Positions 1 to 12,712 are shown, counted from the first letter of the stretch. The stretch is DNA of 64,000 nt from Caprella mutica (GCA_947561585.1 CANNZV010001121.1:124001-188000); one strand, 5' to 3'. The notes: a model not told the origin generated them from the letters alone. A program made the numbers and translations.

Positions 1-540
1 ACTATGTGTTTAAAAAGCACATGTCTTATTTGTTGGTTGTTGGTATATATACTATGTTGTTGGCAAATATACTAAACTGATGTGTACCAAATTTCAAGTA
101 AAAATATTGATCATATAAGGAGAAATAAATACATGGCTATATAAGAGATTGACAACTGAGAGATCAGAGCTGTGATTGGGTGGAATCTGGCCCAATCACA
201 GCTCGAGCATATGTCTGTATTCCATGAAAACTTTGACTGTAGTGTGTTAAGCGGGCACCTAACTGTATTCCTATACGTTGTCAGACGTCACCACATTATA
301 AACAATTAATTTCCTCATTAACGTGATTTATGTTGATTTACGCCGATACTTAAAATGTTTTTCAAATTTTTACTTAAATGTTTTTCAAATTTTAAATACA
401 ATGATATATTTCGTATTTATGTAGGAACAAAGTCAAGAAAGGCCGAGAAATTTAAAAGAATGACATGAAAGATAAAAAGTAGTTAAAAATAATGTGCTTA
501 GAAAACACACGTCAAACTCTTTAGGGGTAACATGGGATTT
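1..540. repeat. Dispersed repeat, copy A (cut by window start)
   Basis: This stretch is similar along its length to 3183-3690, in the same orientation. Shared blocks include the acacatgtcttattt block, the tgtgtaccaaatttcaagta block, the ataaggagaaataaatacat block and the gatttacgccgatac block. Similarity fades near 540. The second copy lies inside the hAT element at 2825-5527, so copy A may be part of a related element extending left of the window. No coding capacity is seen. The ORF at 433-690 on the minus strand crosses the repeat edge and has no recognisable domain. Confidence 0.75.
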
Positions 541-544
541 GAGC

Positions 545-845
545 GGAAAATTCGGTCTCGGAAATTTCAGTTTCGGAGTATTCGGTGTCAGGTATAAATA
601 CAACTTATGATTATTAGATGTAACAAACAAGGGGTGTACCGCCCCAACCTCCCCACCTCTCCTGAACTCCACTGCCAGGCAATTAAACAATCATGAAGTG
701 TGCAGTACAACAAACTAGCGGATACAGCAAATTACATAACGGTCATTTATGTTGAGAGGTCATTTATAATTCTGCGACCGAAATTTTCGACACCGAAATT
801 TAAAGACTAAATATTCCGAGACTGGAATTTCCAGCCACCATTAAA
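545..845. repeat. Imperfect inverted repeat, possible small MITE
   Basis: The left side carries attcggtctcggaaatttc and ttcggagtattcggtgtc. The right side carries gacaccgaaattt and attccgagactggaatttcc, so the two arms can pair imperfectly. The element lies just after the point where the dispersed repeat 1-540 stops matching its second copy, which fits a separate insertion. I see no clean target duplication. Confidence 0.4.
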
Positions 846-2816
846 ATCATCGCAAAGATCAAGGAACACCTACGTACGTCCCCATTTTTCCACGAAAAAT
901 GAATTCCCCAGAAGTGCAGCTGAGTGTGCATTTCTTACTGAATGTAAAGCTATTATAATATAACTCAGCCGGTAATTAATAATTACGAAATATGACGTAA
1001 TTTTAATTCAGTTGATTTTCTAATTTGACGAAATTTGAAGTATGAAAATCACGTCACATTCATTGAGTGTTTCCACAAGAAAATGTGTTCTCTCACTATT
1101 TCATATCATGATTACATACAATATACCTTTAGTCCATTTCCAAACATATTAGCAATGAAATATGAATAATATATTGAAATATTTCTAGTTTCGTTAACAG
1201 CTATTCAATTTTTTTAATTGTAAAGAAGAGAATAAATGAAACCATTTTAAAATCATGAACACATTGTTAAAGTTATCCTCTGATGTATTTATGATTTATG
1301 AATAGAAAACATTAAAAAGATCTAAACGTTTTATAATATGTACTGATTGACATATAAATAACCTGTATACTATACTGTAACCTTTTTCTGACAATAATGA
1401 ATTAAAAATTAATAAGAAAAAACTCTTTATCAAATTTATTTTATTTTATTTACCTCTACTATTACGATGCGCGATATATCAGAACCTTAGAAAAAATTTT
1501 TATGATTAATAATTATTGTAAATTACATCAATTTGAGTATGATAGAATAATTTGAACGATTTTATTGATAATAATTATCTGGAGTCAAAATAAGGATCTT
1601 GAGCAATACTCAATTATCTTTCCAGAACGAATATCCCTATTTAAAACCGATATTGAGTTATAACTAATTAAGAATTATTTTCCCAGTTTCAATAGAAATT
1701 GGTATGTGTAACGATATATCAATATTTTTTCATATTATTTCACAATCGTGTTGAAATGATATTAAAATAGATGTACACCTAATCAATGAAACACAAGTTT
1801 TGCTTAACAATAGGTAGCTGCTATTTGTATACTTCACATTTATGATTTTGAGGTAAATAGGTATTTTAATACCCCGACTACTCTTAACTTTATTGCGATA
1901 ACTGAATCTTTTTTTTTTCACGGAAAAATATTGATTCTAACCTCAACTCCCTGGTGCAAAATGAAACCATTTCTCTTAACACTAGAAGAGTAATTCAGGG
2001 TGATTTGGCCTAATGCAATGTGCTATCACATGATTACAGCGCAGTCCGGTCTACCATATAAACGAAGTTTCCTATAACTTCCGTTCTCATTGGTGAGTAA
2101 AGAGGGGTTTACGTGCGTCATGCGAGTGGTCTCGCTCTGTTGAATTTTTTGCCAGAGAAGAATTTGGGTGTTTTCCACCCGACATTATTATTTAATATAG
2201 GGTGTATTATTAATATACCTATTTTCAACACTTTTTCATTTGCCTCCTCAATACTCGGTTGAAACTCCTATGATCTGTGTTGCTCCTTACAAATTTGATA
2301 GACTTTTGCTGCTATAGTTTGTTTCTATTCATTTATTATTTAATTTCTTTCATATTTTCCATAAATTTTAGATCTTATTCTGAAGCTATTTTAGTTCCAA
2401 CAATGTATTGAGAGAAGAAACGTTACATTTCAAATATAGTTTTGGCTCTTTAATTAAATTTTGATGATGAAAATAATTCTTTTATTTTCAATATTGGGTT
2501 ATTTCACTAACATTGATTGTATTTGTAGAAAATAAGGTTAATGCTCTAGGGTTATGATGGTGATTAATAAATTGGCTTCCACACCTTTGAAGTCAGGGGA
2601 TTATTTCAATAGCGTGAACTGAAATTAAAAATGTTTTGCTGTAAAATAAAGAGGATATGAAACTTTATAGAAATACAGAATATGTAATCAAATTTATGGA
2701 AGGGAGTGAAAAAAAAGGAATTATTCACCAATATATATTTCACACACTAAAGAATGGAAGCAGTGTGAATATAAGAAATATGTATGATATCATTATATCA
2801 GACATACCATTCACAT
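846..2816. other. No gene seen
   Basis: AT-rich sequence with long A and T runs. The short ORFs here (for example 1730-1921 minus) have low-complexity composition and no splice context that I can support. I see no tandem array or paired inverted repeats. Confidence 0.5.
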
Positions 2817-2824
2817 ATTATAAC

Positions 2825-5527
2825 CAGAGCTGGGCGCGCGAACCTTTTTTTAGGTTCCGAATCTGAACCCGAATCTTCGTCGATTTTGGGTTCCGAACCT
2901 CCGTATAGCGAACCCAATTTGGAAAGTTTGGTCCGAACATTTGTTCCGAACCAAACATTTAGTCCGAACATTTGTAAGCTAACCTCTGCATTTTTAGGTA
3001 TACCTATATTTTATATCTAAAAATTAAGAAAAACAAAAGTGAACTACAGTCTACACATTTACATTCGGCCCTTTTACTAACTTATGCTTCCAAGGCTATT
3101 AGGGCAACCTATATAAAAAAAAACAGTTTTTTCAACAAGATACTAACTATTTGTCAGAAACAAGTTACAACCAGAAGGTTTCACTCTATGTTAAAAAAAC
3201 ACATGTCTTATTTATAAACCTACGTTACTGTATTTTTAAAAGTTGTTAGTTTTTGTACTAAACTAATGTGTACCAAATTTCAAGTAAAAATATTGAATAT
3301 ATAAGGAGAAATAAATACATAACTATATAAGAGATTGGCAACTGAGTGAGCTGAACTGTTATTGGATGGAGTGTGAACCAATCACAGCTCGCGCATTTGT
3401 CTCTACTACATAAAACGTGGACATATTCGTGCGTATTGGGTAACCAATCTGTATTTCTACGTTGCCACACGTCACTAAAGTACAATTAATTCCATAATTT
3501 ACGTGATTTACGCTGATTTACGCCGATACGTATATATTTAAGTTTTGAATTAAAAAAATATAGTTGGTATTTATGTAGCAACAAAGTCAAGAAAGGCCAG
3601 TAAATTTAAAGAAATGACATGAAATATATAAAGTAATTTAAAAAATATATGCCTATAAAACATACGTCAAATTCATTTGGGTTGATATAATAAATTTATA
3701 ATAATAATTATACTGTGACTTCATATGACTACATTATAGAGGAGTTGCACTGGTAGAACTGCTGTTTCATGAAATACAACTAATTTAGAGAATTTACTAA
3801 ATAGGAATAAGAGATTCATAGAAAACTTACGAATATTTGTGTAGACTAACCTAAATATGTTCACTATAGAGGTAAGTTCGCTATACCGGATTTTACTAGT
3901 CAGCGTGATTCACTATACAGGAGTTCACTATAAGGGAGTTCCACTGTACTTACTATACTTAATAAGTTAGTATCATTGAGTATGACTGAATGAGCATTAA
4001 GTATATTTAAAGTTCCCCTCCATTCTCTACTCCAATACGTAGTTTAAGTTAATTATTCTGAATTTTTTTCTGACCTCCGAATTTCATGCAAAGAAAAATT
4101 AAGACCAACTCTGTCGTCATAACAATGAAAGACAATGTATCCATATTGAAGTATCCAAGTATCTAATTAAATCATTTTTAAGTTTTTACTATTAGTTTTC
4201 AATTTTTCATTTATATTACAACATTTTTGATTAATTCTATCTAGAGAACTGATGATATAAAAACTTTTCGCATTTTGTTTGAATATGAAAGTACTATAAG
4301 ACACTGTATTATGGTATTCCTATACTCTATTTGCTTGCTTAACTTTTTCTTCTATTCAATATATTAGAAAGGTCAGACAGTGAAGATTACTGTGAATATA
4401 TCTCAAAGTTATTTATATTATAACTTATATACATATAATATTATAATACCTATATATAAATTATAATCAATTCAATTGTAAAGCGAATAGCCTAATACTC
4501 GATCTTAAATTATCTGATCAGCCTACCTACTTAGCCGTCAAAAGTTAGCTCATTTGAGTCATTTCAATATTTTTTCTTTTAAAAACCTTCATTTGATATT
4601 TAGTATTTCATACATTAGTAAAAGCAAAAGAAAAATCATCATTCAAAATAAAAGAAACAAGCTAAGACAAGAAACAAATTATATTTATAAGATGTTATTG
4701 TACGAAGCTTGGTGTGCGCAATTATTCTCTCACATATTTGATCTCGCTAAGCCGCTATAAGAGTTACAGTTAACTGATTATAGTGAAATATTCACCCTTA
4801 TATATGTAGTGAAAAACACTCTTGCATCTAATGCCTGGAAAGATCTCTGATATATTCCTAATATTATTATAAATTTGAATAAATGTTCATAATATGAGTA
4901 TATTACCATTTATCACCTTCGTTTTTGTCTAATCGTATGTAAATATTTATGCGAAAAATTAAACGATTGAAAAGACAGCTTTAAAATCGGTCTTGAATTT
5001 AAGTTATTATTATTTTTCCATGAGGACTGGTTAGCCAACGGCTAAGGTACTTGGGTAGGGTGTTATGTAACGTTACCTAATATATACGTTTACTTTGTTT
5101 ATAACCTTACCTATAGTTCTACATATTTCAAGCAATTTTAATTGAGATTTGAGTGAACATAAACCGTTATTAATGAATTAACTTGTTAAGATTATTATAA
5201 AACTTACCGCTATTCAAGAAAGGATGAATAACGTAATGGAAGAAGAGCGGAGAAAGACGCATGTTCTTCGCTTCAGTGTTAAGCAGAAACCTATGTATAT
5301 AATAGTAGCCGAGAGGTACGGTACATGTTCAGAACGTAAAATAATTAAATGAACAGGTCAGTTTTCCTCGGGTACGGAGGTTCGGACTTGCGAAAAAGAC
5401 GTTCCGAACACTGAAGTCCGAACCGTTTTTGAAGAGGTTCCGAATCCGAATGTCCGAACCCATTTTCCAGTCCGAACCGGTTCGCGAATAAAGGTTCGCG
5501 AACATTCGTGCGGAACGCCCAGCTCTG
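2825..5527. mobile_element. Non-autonomous hAT-type DNA transposon with perfect 8-bp target duplication
   Basis: The ends are inverted: CAGAGCTGGGCG at 2825 and its complement ending at 5527. Both ends are flanked by the identical 8-mer ATTATAAC (2817-2824 and 5528-5535). An 8-bp duplication with CAGNG-type termini is the hAT signature. About 170 bp at each end are crowded with copies of TCCGAAC and TTCGCGAACC in both orientations, the kind of subterminal repeat that hAT transposases bind. The 2.7-kb interior holds a copy of the repeat found at 1-540 (here 3183-3690) but no recognisable transposase, so it must have moved in trans. The perfect duplication suggests a fairly recent insertion. 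Confidence 0.88.
3183..3690. repeat. Dispersed repeat, copy B, inside the hAT element
   Basis: Second copy of the repeat at 1-540, same orientation, with small indels. It shares the aaatttcaagtaaaaatatt and gatttacgccgatac blocks. Its place within a hAT element suggests that it is part of that element's body, and that copy A belongs to a related, truncated element. Confidence 0.75.
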
Positions 5528-5701
5528 ATTATAACCGATACTGGAAATAGTTTTGTGATACTTTTATAGAAGACTGTCAGTTCCTTAACTTGCTGCAATT
5601 TATGATAATAATAATAATTTATTGAAGAAAGAAAATGAAATATATGAAGTACACAAGTTTATGGTCAGATAAGTAGACATTTTTATTGTTTTCAATCAAT
5701 A

Positions 5702-6877
5702 CAGGGTGGCGCAAAAAAAAAGGAAACCCATTTTCAAATTAGTTTATTTTACAATCTATTAGAGTTAAAATCTTTCTAAGAACATATTTGTATTCGTATA
5801 GTTTTTCTGCATCTTTCATGAAAATCTATTAATCTTACGACTAAAATTGATCTTCCTGCAGCTAATTGAAAAAATATAAATAAAAAGGGCTTGCGCGAGG
5901 ACGAAAAACACAAAAAGACTTCAGATATTTGTAATTAATTTCCATATGACAGTATTTAAATATTAAAAATACAATTTTTTCATTCAATCAACGTTTCGTT
6001 TCATTCATGGAAATACTTCTTCATCACCAATCACGATGTCTTCTTCAAAAGGAGCATTTCTTTGCAGAAACCATCTTGGAAAATTTAAACTGTATGGTAA
6101 ATCAGTTCTGAAAATTCGAGCCTTACATGTTTCTTGAAGGGATGGTACTTCACATCGTGTTTAACAATTCGGTCTAATGTGTTTTTAGTGATGTCTAATT
6201 CATTCCATCTGAGTGATATATTTGGATTCTCAATAAATAGTTCATGAATAAGATTAATGTTTTCATGTGTTCGTTCTGTTCTCCTGCGACCTAATGACTT
6301 TTTTCAAAATAAAGTGGTCTCTTCAGTTTTGAACTCATTAATATAAGTCGATATGGTTACATAATTGGTGAAAATCTTTCCTGAAAGCTATGTACAAAAT
6401 GAGGTTGAATCGGTTTAAAGCTTTCAGTGCTTAAATAACTTGTTACAACAAAAACTCCGTTCTTTTGAAAGCTGCATTTTGAGGGTTTCGAAAAGGAGAT
6501 ACAAATTAACGCCGAACAGATTTTATTAAAAATATCAATTTTATATTTAATATCAATTTTCAAATGATAATTATGGTTTTAAATTGTCTTTTATTTGTTA
6601 CAGAAAATAATATAATTTAATGTTTTTACATCCATATGGAATGAATGATACCTATTATGATTTTTTTCGTAAATTTCGTCCTCCCGCAAGTCCTTTTGAA
6701 TTATCTTTTTTTAGTTCGCTGCTGGATGTTTAATTTTCGTTTTAACTTCAACAAATTTCTAAGATAGATGCAAAAAAATTGAAGGAATAAAATGATGTTT
6801 ATAGACAATTTCTATATTTGATAGTTTGTGAAATAAACTAGTTTGAAAATGGGTTTCCTTTTTTTTGCCCCACCCTT
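5702..6877. mobile_element. Tc1/mariner element with TA duplication
   Basis: Long inverted ends, about 50 bp, start CAGGGTGGCGCAAAA on the left and AAGGGTGGGGCAAAA on the right. Both continue through GGAAACCCATTTTCAAA and a TAGTTTATTT-like block. The element sits between TA dinucleotides (5700-5701 and 6878-6879), the Tc1/mariner target duplication. At 1.18 kb it is near the usual size of a mariner, but the transposase on the minus strand is broken and shortened. The terminal sequence and the HTH-type transposase remnant agree on the superfamily. Confidence 0.87.
6008..6475 (-). pseudogene. Degenerate mariner/IS630-type transposase, N-terminal half
   Basis: Read on the minus strand across frameshifts and stops, this segment resembles insect mariner-type transposases. 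First comes a start-proximal helix region (KNGVFVVTSYLSTESFK), then a second HTH preceded by a basic stretch (RRTERTHENINL, then NPNISLRWNELDI and TLDRIVKHDVKYHPFK). The part corresponding to the first catalytic aspartate block follows (DIVIGDEEVF). After that the reading stops, and the rest of the DDE domain is missing between here and the left end. At least two stops and one frame change interrupt it. It cannot encode an active transposase. The family call rests on remembered motif order, not on a search. Confidence 0.75.
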
Positions 6878-8076
6878 TATATGATTGATTCTAATTTGTC
6901 TCTCACTATACGAAGGAGATACTTAGACATTGTTACTACAATTAGCCAATTATAATATATGTTATACTAAATAAAATAAAATATATAAGCATATAATTAT
7001 TGGTTTTAGTTTTTGCAATTTTTCGATTCCCAATAAAATACCCTTTTGCTTTTGCTTATGATAAATTATAATTATATTATTCACAACCTGACTTAGTGAA
7101 TATAACTCGTATCATTTATATTTATATTTCGCCGCTCTACTTTCAATTGAAAAGTTTTTTGATATTTTGGTAAGTATATACGTCATACTACGAAAATCCA
7201 ATTTATGTATTTAAAATCGAGACAATATTTATTTACGAACATCTTCAAATATCCAGTTTGGAAAATGGAAATAATTCATGTAAAAACAATGATATGGGTA
7301 TTGGGTAAGGGTATGCCAAAGATTCAGAGGATGCTGCACTTGATCTACTCTACTTATACACTGAGAAAATAAACAATTAAATCTGATGATGCACCCAGCT
7401 ATTTCGAGTTTACTCCCTAGACTTTTTTTCCAAAGCGAGACATTTGATTGCATAAAACTTTATATCTGAAGCACTAATTATGTGTTATGTCAGGGCAATA
7501 AATGCTAATTGTGCTACTTTTCAATATTATTTTCATTTGGCATCATTCAATTGCCAAGTAGGGTAATCTTAACTTTTAAGAGAGTGGTTTTCACTATCAT
7601 TATTGCTTCACTGTTGGAGGTTAAAAGACCCCTCTTGTTAAGTAGTAAATAATCGGATCATTATTTTTGTTCTATATTTCTATTGTCAGCTTAACTAGTT
7701 TTAGGGCTATTTCTTCACCATTAATTAGGGCTATTTCTTCACCTCACTGACCCTAACTTCCCACTAGGGCAATTCTCAATTTATAGTTATTTGTCGCAGT
7801 TAGTGTTAGTTCAATATTTATTTTTCACAATCACTCTGCCGGTATTATTTTTCACCGCCTCGGTGAGTTTAAACCTGTTCACTCAGTGTATTTTCCATTG
7901 CAGCATCTACTGCTGAATCACCAGTCTTGTTTGGGACGCTGGATGGTTCTACAGTTCTATTTTTTACTCTCTAAAGACTAAGAGTCTTGCAGTTCAGTAA
8001 TCCAGAGGCTAGACGAGTCTCCTGTATTTCACCAGTGATAACCCTTAAATTCACTCCCGTAAAATACCTCCTCCAT
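6878..8076. other. No gene seen; short local duplication at 7700-7742
   Basis: AT-rich sequence. An 18-bp block tagggctatttcttcacc occurs twice in tandem spacing near 7703 and 7726. A minus-strand ORF at 7453-7229 has an acceptor-like tttattttctcag inside it, but I found no partner exon and do not call it a gene. Confidence 0.4.
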
Positions 8077-8199
8077 CCTAAGTTGGGAACTCCTGACCTA
8101 ACTCTTACCTTGCTCCCGGGATATCCTCTCACTGCCCTAAGTTGGGAACTCCTGACTTAACCCTTCCCTTGCTCACGGAATATCCTCTCACCAACCAAA
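8077..8199. repeat. 59-bp tandem duplication, two full copies plus a partial
   Basis: The unit beginning cctaagttgggaactcctga starts at 8077 and again at 8136, so the period is 59 bp. A weaker partial copy precedes it (tcactcccgtaaaatacctc resembles the unit's end). The region is richer in C and T than its surroundings. Confidence 0.75.
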
Positions 8200-8482
8200 G
8201 ATGAGTATAGAATGCAAGGATGGCACGGTGGACATTTTAGGAGTAATCCCATGAGAATAGCTATCTCGTGAATTTATATCATCCCTTCCATATTATTATT
8301 ATAGCCTTTTCAAGTTCATTATCATAACTAATTAGAATTTTCAAGTTTGTTCAGAGATAGGAATTAAAAACTTAAAAATATATAACCTGTTTCAGTCAAG
8401 TCCTTCCAATAGATCACCTTTGGCGTTAAAACTAAATTAGAACTTGTCATGTTATAAGAGCTTAAAAGTGCATCAGTCCGTT

Positions 8483-8551
8483 GCACTTTAGTGTCTCAGT
8501 TATAATTATTCCTATCATTTGAGCATAGGATAATTTGAGACACTAAAGTGC
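8483..8551. repeat. Perfect 16-bp stem hairpin
   Basis: GCACTTTAGTGTCTCA at 8483-8498 is the exact reverse complement of 8536-8551, with a 37-base loop. A further partial copy, gcactaaagtgaatcgc, lies near 8615. This looks like a tiny MITE or the ends of one. Confidence 0.65.
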
Positions 8552-8639
8552 ATCGAACTTAAATACTTCAGATCTCGTGTAACACCCAAGTAAGTGCATT
8601 CAAACTACAATGTGATGCACTAAAGTGAATCGCTTTGGA

Positions 8640-10716
8640 GAAAAAGCCACAGGGGAACCTCAAAACACCTGGGTACTCATCAGATGTATTCTGAGTGTAG
8701 TAGCTATCTTTCACTCATTAAAAAAGAATAAAAATAAATATAATTTAATATACATTGGCAATTTTATATGAATTACCTGAGAGAAACCTCTCTCATGCAA
8801 AGATGCACACCAAAATTAATATATAGTATTTTCATCTTTAAAATTAACAGGTAAAAACAGAAATAATGAAAATTTGTGCTATGCGGCTGGCACAGTAGGT
8901 TGAATCTTAGTAGGTATTCAATGGGACCGATAAATTGGGTGTTTTTTAGAAATGAGGTTGATCGTGGGTCAAATTAACAGAAGCCTTAAATAACCAGCAA
9001 ATTAACTTGATAAGATAGTCACTTTGACTCAATCTTCCTCTTTATATTATTGATTATATACGTAACCGGCAGTAATCTTTCAATTGGACTATAAATAAAT
9101 TTACGTTACACTTTATCAGATTTCTATGTTTTTTTTTTCTTCCACCACTTTGTTTTTCAACACCGTAAGTTATTTGAATGTGAATAGTCTATTGCTTGAT
9201 CGATCAAAAAACAAAAGTTTTGAAAATCAAGAGTTGATAGGCAGGATTAGAGAAACTTTTAGTCTTCAATTCAGGATTTCTAAGATTTCAATTCCGCTTG
9301 TTATACTGTGGCGTAGATGAAAAAAATACAGTGAGATCAAGCATATATTGTACAATATTTAACCAATAAGTGATTATTCAATTTTGTGAAATGAGTACAT
9401 ATTTAAAAATAGGGATTTAATTTATCACAAGAACTATATAATAGCACTATGTAATTTGAAGGACAGAGACAATCAACATTTCATAAAGAAACTTCCATAC
9501 TCTACCATAACGCAGGTTATTTGGTACATTCAACTTAAAAGTTTATTGAAATAATGTTGAACAACTTAACTGTAATTGCAGCCATTCAATCCTGTTAATC
9601 GAGCAAGCTCTAAATGATAGTTCAATGAAATTATTTTGAAGTTATTCAGAAATATTATTTTATAAATTTCAAGGAATGAAAATTTTGAAAATCATTAAAA
9701 TTGGTAATGTCTTAGACGAAAATGTGAACCGCAGATATAAATCACAGACACAAATACTGAACAATTTAATGTTTGGAATATTAATTAGAAAAAATCGATA
9801 AATTTACAATCACATTTTTGGAAATATTGTAGTACTCCTACAGTCGAGGTACTCGGTAATCGGTAAATGTCACCTCATGAACCAATCTAACTTAATGAAA
9901 TTTCTGATTGACCTGAGTTGACCTACTTTCTGAGTACAGTAGAGTAGACCTCTTAGTAATAATACTACCTTTACTTGTTTATTTTTTCATATCGAATTAC
10001 TGAGTGCAATATAGAATCGTTACCTGCTCTTCTCAATAAGATCTATTTCTTGATCTGATGATTTATTTTCTATTGACCAAAGAAGTAATATCTTCTTCAT
10101 ATTGACAGAACATTGAATAAATGGGCAACGATTCTGATACCCTGAGGATATTGCCTTCGAAATCAATTATAGCATTATATGAAAAACATTTTTAGAAAAA
10201 TATATAAAGTTACTTATATACTGCATGAATTTGATATATTTTTGTAGATGATAAATACAATATTACCTTAAAACTGTGTTGAATTCTGCGGGAAATACAA
10301 AAAATAATTTTATACATTTTGAAATTCTCGTTGAATGACCGAAGATTTCATGAAATGCGTTATTTCACTATAAATAAATTGTATATGAAATAAATGTATT
10401 GGATAATATATTATCATTGAATTTCTTTAAAAAAAGTTTGCATGTATCACAAATTATTCCATTACTCCAAAGTCGTCAGTCTGTAGATTTTTAGTTAAAT
10501 ATTCCTGGACAAAAAACACCTGCGAAGTGCGAGTGGGCCCATTTTATTAATTTATGTGCGAATAACCATTAATTTCTTCCATTAATTATATTTATAAGGC
10601 AGAAATTTATTATCGAGAAGACTCTTACCAGTATCTGCAGTGTGGCCGAAAGTGATGGGGGTTGAGCCAGTATTTTCAAATGTAGTAATATAAATTGGCT
10701 TATATGAATATACCGT
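8640..10716. other. No gene seen
   Basis: AT-rich sequence without paired repeats or coding signal that I can support. The ORF at 9126-9320 starts in a T-run and has no domain or convincing splice site. Confidence 0.4.
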
Positions 10717-11157
10717 CCCAAGTAACAATGACACATTGTGCCAACATGGGCCCTAGATGATTAGATTGCAGACTGAAAAATAGTCTAGAAATTATAAGGG
10801 GGCTAATTTTGTTTTTCATTCTTATGGAATGTTAGCTTGGGAGTAAGTTAGTTCAGTGTGGTGAATCCATCCCTTTGAACTGTTTTACTGGTCTAACCTG
10901 ATTATTATGTAGCGTATCAACATTTTATGGCCGAAACTTGATAAACATGTTGGCAACATTTTGCCAATATGTTGCTAAGATGATTCCAACTTAACCTGGT
11001 GGTTTTATGATTATATGATGGTTCTATTGGCAAGATGGTTTCAACATAATAGCCCTTGCTGTCACCGTGTTGCCCTATTTTGCAAAAAAAAACCCAGTAC
11101 CAATACGATTTGTCAACCTTGTGCCCAGATGGGCCCCATTAACTTGTATTACTTGGG
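10717..11157. mobile_element. Small MITE with CCCAAGTAA termini
   Basis: The left end reads CCCAAGTAA (10717-10725) and the right end TTACTTGGG (11149-11157). Just inside each end is a GGGCCC-containing block (aacatgggccc on the left, gggcccc on the right). The centre has many imperfect palindromes such as gttggcaacattttgccaa and tgtgccaacatgg. A related sequence begins at 61502 (CCCAAGCAACCAG, followed by gggcactacatggg motifs), so this is a repeat family. ORFs across it are on both strands and are by-products. Confidence 0.7.
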
Positions 11158-12029
11158 AGGTCAAAAGAATGTGGAATATTTTATCAGGGTTCTCTGTTTT
11201 GTTTCTATGTATGGCAGAAATGTCACAAGAGTAATTAAAAAATGAATTGGTTTCGAATTCCAAGGTTTATGAACCCACATTCCAAAACTTAAAAAGATAA
11301 AATTTAGCTTCCAAAGGAAAAATTTTCAATTGGAACGCATCATTCTGCTTCATTTCAGAAATTTATATTTTGCAGAATAATGGACATTTTTAACTTTATC
11401 TATTTGAACAATTTTTAATTGTATTTAAGATGCATTTTACTGTGGATAGAATGAACAGTAGAAAATTTCTTCGAGAACACTTTTCTGTGGTCAGAGGCAT
11501 GTGTAATATGTATTCTTTGAGACCATTGTATGAGTATTAATTTGATAGATTATATGCGCCAATTACTTCTTAAAAGTCGCCAGAGAGATATTTTTTTTGA
11601 AAAATCCTTAATTAGAAGGTCCCAATCTGACAGGCAACTTTGTTTGCAATTTAAAGTATGAACTCTCTTGAGACAAATCTGATCTCAACTATAAAAAATT
11701 CCGATCACTGAGGGGAGATCTTGAATCAATTTATTTCTATATTACCATTAATAATTAAGACCATTTTGCAGAGAGAGTTTCTGAAAACTGATGACTTCAG
11801 ATAGCTATTCAGTCCAAATAATTATTGAATGTGCCGACAAAAGCCTGAGAGAACCTAACTCAAACACTTTTCAAAATCTCAGAGAGTCAGGAGTCATTAT
11901 GCTGTGCTTATTGGCTATAGCTAGATAATATATAAACTATAATAATATCATAAATTCTGGGGGCTACATAACAATATTATTCATTAGATATTTGATCTAA
12001 CACTAATTTCAATTTTAGAAAAGTTATGA
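11158..12029. other. No gene seen
   Basis: AT-rich sequence without an assignable feature. Confidence 0.4.
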
Positions 12030-12200
12030 GCCACACCATATCACCGGTGACGCTCCGCTGTCGCTCCAGTCATGGTCCGGTCTCATCCTTGCGCATTCAC
12101 ATGTTCGGTCTGTTCACGGTCCACTCTTGCTCCAATCCCTTTCGTATCATCTGATTTTGCAGTGATTATCATTGCATTTAATTGATGATGAACAGGATGA

Positions 12201-12446
12201 GAGAAAGCAAAAAGAAGAGATTTTGAGTTCATCCTATGTAAAAAAATAGGAAGTGTGAATGATATCTACTCGTTGTATCCTCATCTAATAGATGACAAAA
12301 CAAAAAAATTCAGTTATTTTCGAATGACTATTCGAACTTTCGAAAAAATCTGTCTAAAATTGAAAATGATTTGAAAAAAAGGAACATGCCACTATGAAAA
12401 AAACAATCACTCCTAGAGAAAGACTGGTTGTATATCTAAGCGTCTA
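12201..12446 (+). pseudogene. PIF-Harbinger transposase, N-terminal fragment
   Basis: The plus-strand reading from 12201 gives a basic start (EKAKRRDFEF), then DIYSLYPHLIDDKTKKF, then SYFRMTIRTFEKICLKLKMI before a stop. After a frame change it continues as KKTITPRERLVVYLSV. The order FRM-x-x-x-TFE followed by (S/T)PxERLxVxL is that of the N-terminal region of HARBI1/ALP1-like transposases. The DDE catalytic core is missing. It sits inside inverted ends and is a dead remnant. The family call is from remembered motifs. Confidence 0.65.
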
Positions 12447-12508
12447 AGGTAAGAAATATTTATATATGTAGATAATAAAACAAGACCGTAACTAGAATGC
12501 TGTGGTAG

Positions 12509-12624
12509 TTCACACTGGCAATGCTCCGCTCACCCTCCGATCACGCTCCAGTCAAAATATCTTCTGATTGGATCGTGACCGGAGCGTTAGCGGAGCGAGA
12601 CCTGACTGGCACTGCCAGTGTGAA
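12509..12624. repeat. Nested 116-bp inverted-repeat element
   Basis: TTCACACTGGCA (12509-12520) and TGCCAGTGTGAA (12613-12624) are perfect 12-bp inverted ends. The interior has GCTCCGCTCAC and GAGCGTTAGCGGAGC arms that can fold back. It shares the CGCTCC motif with the surrounding Harbinger-like element, so it may be a tiny family member nested near that element's right end. Confidence 0.7.
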
Positions 12625-12712
12625 TGCTTTACGTGAAATTCATTAAAAAATATTGGACCGTCCGTGACTGAAGCGTGAGTAAAGCGTGGCTGGAGCTTTG
12701 GTGTGAATCAGC

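Larger units (their letters stand above)
12030..12712. mobile_element. PIF-Harbinger-type relic with CGCTCC-rich inverted ends
   Basis: The left end (about 12030-12080) reads ccacaccat, then gacgctccgctgtcgctcca. The right end, read in reverse from about 12712, gives ttcacaccaaagctccagcc and cacgcttcagtcacgg, so the ends are inverted and share a CACACCA start and CGCTCC repeats. The interior holds a fragment of a Harbinger-like transposase (12201-12446). Exact termini and the expected 3-bp duplication are not clear by eye. Confidence 0.6.
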
